Below, in pieces: positions 61,247 through 64,000 of a DNA stretch of 64,000 nt. A program made the position numbers and the translations under genes. The stretch covers positions 60,311 through 124,310 of the forward strand of contig JARGNX010000009.1 in assembly GCA_029210045.1 (NCBI GenBank), given 5' to 3'. A model generated the notes under the pieces. That model worked only from the letters and a program-made list of their open reading frames with translations. It was not told where the DNA came from and did no database searches. How positions within the stretch are numbered: the first letter of the stretch is position 1; the number at the start of each line of letters is the position of its first letter. The DNA comes from Coxiellaceae bacterium. Its GTDB lineage: Bacteria > Pseudomonadota > Gammaproteobacteria > Coxiellales > Coxiellaceae.

Positions 61247-63007
61247 TTGTTATTTAAATTAGATAAAGAGGGCCGTCAGGTCTATGGTCGGCTGCTAAAA
61301 GCGACACGTGAATACTGGAGAGCTTTCCTATTTGGTGTGATTGGCACATTGGTGCTATCAGGTGTTGATGCGGGGTTTGCCTGGCTGATTAAGCCGATTA
61401 TCAATGAGGGCTTTATTAATAAAAATACCCATTTTATTACCTGGTTACCGTTGGCTATTGTGATTATCTTCCTCTTACGCGGTTGTGCCGGTTTTGCGTC
61501 GAGTTATTATATTGTGCGAGTAGCACGTTGTGTGGTTCGGGATTTTAGGCAAAAAATCTTTGCGCACCTATTAAAATTACCCAGTCGTTTTTATGACCAG
61601 CATTCGTCGGGTCATATCTTGTCAACCATTGTTTACAATGTTGAGCAAGTGGCAGAAGCCAGTTCAAATGCTTTGCTGATATTGCTGCGTGAGTTGGCGC
61701 TCGCTGTTGGCTTGATGGTGGTGATGTTTGTAATCAGCTGGAAATTGACCTTGCTGTTTGTTGTGTTAGGCCCAGTGCTGGCTTGGATCATTAAAGTAAC
61801 TAGTCGTCGCATGCGACGCTTGAGTGGCAACGTGCAACAAACCGTCGGTGATATTACCCATGTGGCGGAAGAGAGCATTGAAGGCTACAAAGTGATTCGC
61901 GTGTATGGTGGCCAAAATTACGAATCTAATAAGTTTAATAAGACCACTGATTTGGGTCGGCAACGTGAATTAAAAGTAGCCGTTACGAATAGCATTGGCA
62001 CATCAATTGTGCAGGTGATTATTGCGGTACCGATTGCTTTGACATTATGGTTTGCTACCTCACCGACGTTAGGCATTAGCGCCGGTGCGTTTGCAGCGAT
62101 GATTGCAGCATTATTGCAATTGTTGCGTCCAGTGCGCCGATTGACGTTAGTGAATAATACCGTGCAAAGTGGGTTGGCTGCAGCCGAGAGTATCTTTGAG
62201 CTATTAGATAAGCCGGCTGAAAAAGACAGCGGCGATTATAGGGTGGATCGGTCTAAGGGTCAGATTAGCTTTAAAGCGGTTGGCTTTGCCTATGGTGATG
62301 ATGACAGTAAGGCGACGCTATCGGACATTAGTTTTGATGTCGCGCCAGGACAGGTAGTGGCCTTAGTAGGGCGCTCCGGTGCGGGTAAAACTACGTTGAT
62401 TAATTTACTGCCGCGCTTTTATGAATTGCAATCGGGTGAAATTACGATTGATGGTGTGCCGATTCAGCAATATGAATTAGCAAACTTGCGTCAACAGATG
62501 TCATTAGTATCGCAACATGCGACATTATTTAACGATACTATCGCGCATAATATTGCGTATGGTGCGGGCAGTAGTGAGTATACCGAACAAGATATTATTA
62601 ATGCCGCCGAAGCCGCGCATGCGATGGAGTTTATTAATGAGCTTCCGCAAGGGCTAAACACCATGATTGGTGAGAATGGTGTGTTGTTATCGGGTGGTCA
62701 GCGTCAACGCTTAGCGATTGCTCGGGCGTTATTAAAAGACGCGCCGATCCTCATTCTTGATGAGGCGACATCCGCATTGGATTCGCATGCGGAGCGTCAT
62801 ATTCAACAAGCGTTAAGTCATTTAATGCAAAACCGTACCACCTTAGTGATTGCACATCGCTTATCAACGATTGAAAATGCCGATAAGATTGTGGTGTTAG
62901 AGCAAGGCAAGCTCATTGAGCATGGTACGCATGATGAGCTGCTGCAAGCTGAAGGCAATTATGCTAGTTTACATGCCGTCCAATTTGGAGCGACGGTTTC
63001 CACTTAG
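61247..63007 (+). CDS. msbA: Lipid A export ABC transporter MsbA
   Basis: Homodimeric inner-membrane flippase for lipid A-core, 586 residues. The membrane domain (~20-310) has six helices (AFLFGVIGTLVLSGVDAGFAW, LAIVIIFLLRGCAGFASSYYI, LALAVGLMVVMFVISW). The ATPase domain has Walker A GRSGAGKT at 375-382, the Q-loop SLVSQH, signature LSGGQRQRLAIARALL, Walker B ILILDEATSALD and the switch His in IAHRL. The start is TTG 61247, with GGGTGAG upstream. lpxK begins seven bases after the stop, the standard msbA-lpxK operon. Confidence 0.96.
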   Translation: MLFKLDKEGRQVYGRLLKATREYWRAFLFGVIGTLVLSGVDAGFAWLIKPIINEGFINKNTHFITWLPLAIVIIFLLRGCAGFASSYYIVRVARCVVRDFRQKIFAHLLKLPSRFYDQHSSGHILSTIVYNVEQVAEASSNALLILLRELALAVGLMVVMFVISWKLTLLFVVLGPVLAWIIKVTSRRMRRLSGNVQQTVGDITHVAEESIEGYKVIRVYGGQNYESNKFNKTTDLGRQRELKVAVTNSIGTSIVQVIIAVPIALTLWFATSPTLGISAGAFAAMIAALLQLLRPVRRLTLVNNTVQSGLAAAESIFELLDKPAEKDSGDYRVDRSKGQISFKAVGFAYGDDDSKATLSDISFDVAPGQVVALVGRSGAGKTTLINLLPRFYELQSGEITIDGVPIQQYELANLRQQMSLVSQHATLFNDTIAHNIAYGAGSSEYTEQDIINAAEAAHAMEFINELPQGLNTMIGENGVLLSGGQRQRLAIARALLKDAPILILDEATSALDSHAERHIQQALSHLMQNRTTLVIAHRLSTIENADKIVVLEQGKLIEHGTHDELLQAEGNYASLHAVQFGATVST

Positions 63008-63014
63008 GATTAGT

Positions 63015-64000
63015 ATGAAATTTTGGTACCAAAAACGTTCACTAAAAGCATGGATGCTGTCACCGTTAGCGTTGCTGTATCATTGTATTATCAGTATTCG
63101 TAAATCGCTTTATCATCTTGGTATTTTCAAAACCACTGCAGTATCAGCCCCTGTCATTGTTGTCGGTAATATTACCGTTGGCGGCACGGGCAAGTCACCG
63201 ATGGTGGGTTGGTTAGCCAAGTATTTGCAAGCACAAGGATTTAAGCCCGGTATCGTGAGTCGTGGTTATGGTGGCACGTTAAATAAGCAGCCAACATTAG
63301 TTACTGCTGAGCATAAAGCCAGTGAAGTCGGTGACGAAGCATTGATGCTGTTTCAAGCTGCAAGAATACCTGTGGTGGTATGCCGTGACCGTGTGGCTGC
63401 GGCGCAATATTTATTACAGAAAACAGACTGCAATATCATCATAAGCGATGATGGATTGCAGCATTATGCTTTGGCACGTGATATCGAGATCATTATGGTC
63501 GATGGCAAGCGTCGTTTTGGTAATGGCTGGTGTTTGCCAGCAGGGCCATTACGTGAGCTGAAAAGCCGTTGTGAAAATGCGCCATGGGTGGTGTATACCG
63601 ATGATGATAAAGCGCCTTATAATTTGCATCTACAGCCTAGTCAATTATTGTATCAAGGCCAACCGACTTCATTAGAGCAGTTAAAAAATAAAACGGTGCA
63701 TGCGGTGGCGGGTATTGGTCATCCAGAGCGCTTCTTTGATACCTTGCGATCACTCGGTGCTAATGTGATTGAACATCCGATGCCGGATCATCATGTCTTT
63801 ACTGAAAAAGACCTGCAGTTTGATGATGAGCATTGGGTAGTGATTACCGCAAAAGATGCGGTAAAGTGTAAGGAATTTTTGCTATCTGATATGGATCCCG
63901 GGTCTTCGCCCGGGATGACAAATTCGGACCCTGGCACTGTCATCCCGGACCCTGGCACTGTCATCCCGGACCCTGGCACTGTCATCCCGGACCCTGGCAC
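63015..64000 (+). CDS. lpxK: Tetraacyldisaccharide 4'-kinase, partial, with in-frame repeat insertion
   Basis: Phosphorylates lipid A disaccharide at 4'. It runs off the window, 328 codons read without a stop. It shows VVGNITVGGTGKSP with the P-loop GGTGKS at 56-61, GIVSRGYGG, IISDDGLQHY and ITAKDAVKC near 280, the last matching the LpxK motif EKDAVKC. Just after this, at about residue 294 (63895), the frame enters a palindrome and then a 21-base tandem array encoding repeated DPGTVIP. Normal LpxK has only ~45 more ordered residues after this motif. The repeat therefore disrupts or extends the C-terminal part, and functionality is uncertain. Confidence 0.9.
   Translation, partial: MKFWYQKRSLKAWMLSPLALLYHCIISIRKSLYHLGIFKTTAVSAPVIVVGNITVGGTGKSPMVGWLAKYLQAQGFKPGIVSRGYGGTLNKQPTLVTAEHKASEVGDEALMLFQAARIPVVVCRDRVAAAQYLLQKTDCNIIISDDGLQHYALARDIEIIMVDGKRRFGNGWCLPAGPLRELKSRCENAPWVVYTDDDKAPYNLHLQPSQLLYQGQPTSLEQLKNKTVHAVAGIGHPERFFDTLRSLGANVIEHPMPDHHVFTEKDLQFDDEHWVVITAKDAVKCKEFLLSDMDPGSSPGMTNSDPGTVIPDPGTVIPDPGTVIPDPG
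63895..63916. repeat. ATCCCGGG palindrome inside lpxK
   Basis: ATCCCGGG (63895-63902) and CCCGGGAT (63909-63916) form a perfect 8-base stem with loop TCTTCG. It lies within the lpxK frame and shares its arms with the palindrome at 43534-43557. Confidence 0.85.
63925..64000. repeat. 21-bp tandem repeat array at window end
   Basis: The unit CGGACCCTGGCACTGTCATC plus C (21 bases) occurs at 63925-63945, 63946-63966 and 63967-63987, identical, with a fourth copy cut by the window end at 13 bases. Being 7 codons long it keeps the lpxK frame open, encoding repeats of DPGTVIP. The array continues beyond the window. Confidence 0.95.

Noticed and set aside
63791..64000. Minus-strand open frame with repeated PGSGMTV
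   Set aside because: It is the reverse reading of the lpxK tandem array, which stays open in several frames because the unit is 21 bases.
63925..64000. CRISPR array
   Set aside because: The units are directly adjacent and identical, with no spacers.

Overview
The window is chromosomal DNA of a moderately AT-rich gammaproteobacterium. The housekeeping genes (guaBA, tadA, ppa, putA, purL, rpsO-pnp, comEC-msbA-lpxK) and the complete type IV pilus gene set are of gammaproteobacterial type. A Mip-like FKBP prolyl isomerase, two ankyrin-repeat proteins and several large lineage-specific proteins with eukaryote-like short motifs (an SV40-like nuclear localisation sequence, a PPxY motif, a possible degenerate F-box) suggest a host-associated or intracellular lifestyle of Legionellales/Berkiella/Coxiella type. 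The assignment is inferred from gene content; no rRNA gene is present to confirm it.

Layout. 1-8.2 kb: end of guaB, guaA, a small membrane protein, tadA, two leftward lineage-specific genes (one a ~1000-residue protein with a C-terminal CCA-adding/poly(A)-polymerase-like domain), and ppa. 8.3-12.2 kb: putA without its DNA-binding domain, and the Mip-like isomerase. 12.4-31.7 kb: a type IV pilus region: pilA-pilB-pilC-pilE-like-pilZ rightward; pilMNOPQ-pilF leftward, continuing without a real gap into a K+-channel gene and an RND efflux pair; then a rightward minor-pilin operon (fimT, pilW, pilX, two pilV-like genes, a DUF4124-like gene) ending in pilT. 31.8-47.3 kb: purL, a CHASE-GGDEF-EAL protein, a protein with an NLS-like motif, an MFS transporter, an orphan encapsulated-ferritin-like gene, ppiB, a coiled-coil protein, rpsO and pnp. 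47.5-52.1 kb: an AaeAB-like efflux pair and a lipoprotein esterase. 53-64 kb: comEC is separated from msbA-lpxK by about 6 kb of accessory DNA with a secreted protein, a diverged fragment of msbA, a possible transposase remnant, two ankyrin genes, srkA and a glycine-zipper protein.

How the parts fit. PilB and PilT power extension and retraction, PilC is the inner-membrane platform, PilMNOP the alignment complex, PilQ with PilF the outer-membrane secretin, PilA the main fibre and FimT/PilW/PilX/PilV the minor pilins. No pilD and no pilY1 lie in the window. ComEC is compatible with DNA uptake through the pilus. MsbA and LpxK act in lipid A export and synthesis.

Dispersed palindromes are prominent. 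An ATCCCGGG-type palindrome lies after ppiB and, with a 21-bp tandem array, reads in frame through the 3' part of lpxK, recalling Rickettsia palindromic elements. CGTCATTGCGA-type elements lie after pnp and upstream of the efflux pair. Several promoters (ppa, pilA, msbA) carry perfect dyads over or beside the -10 box.
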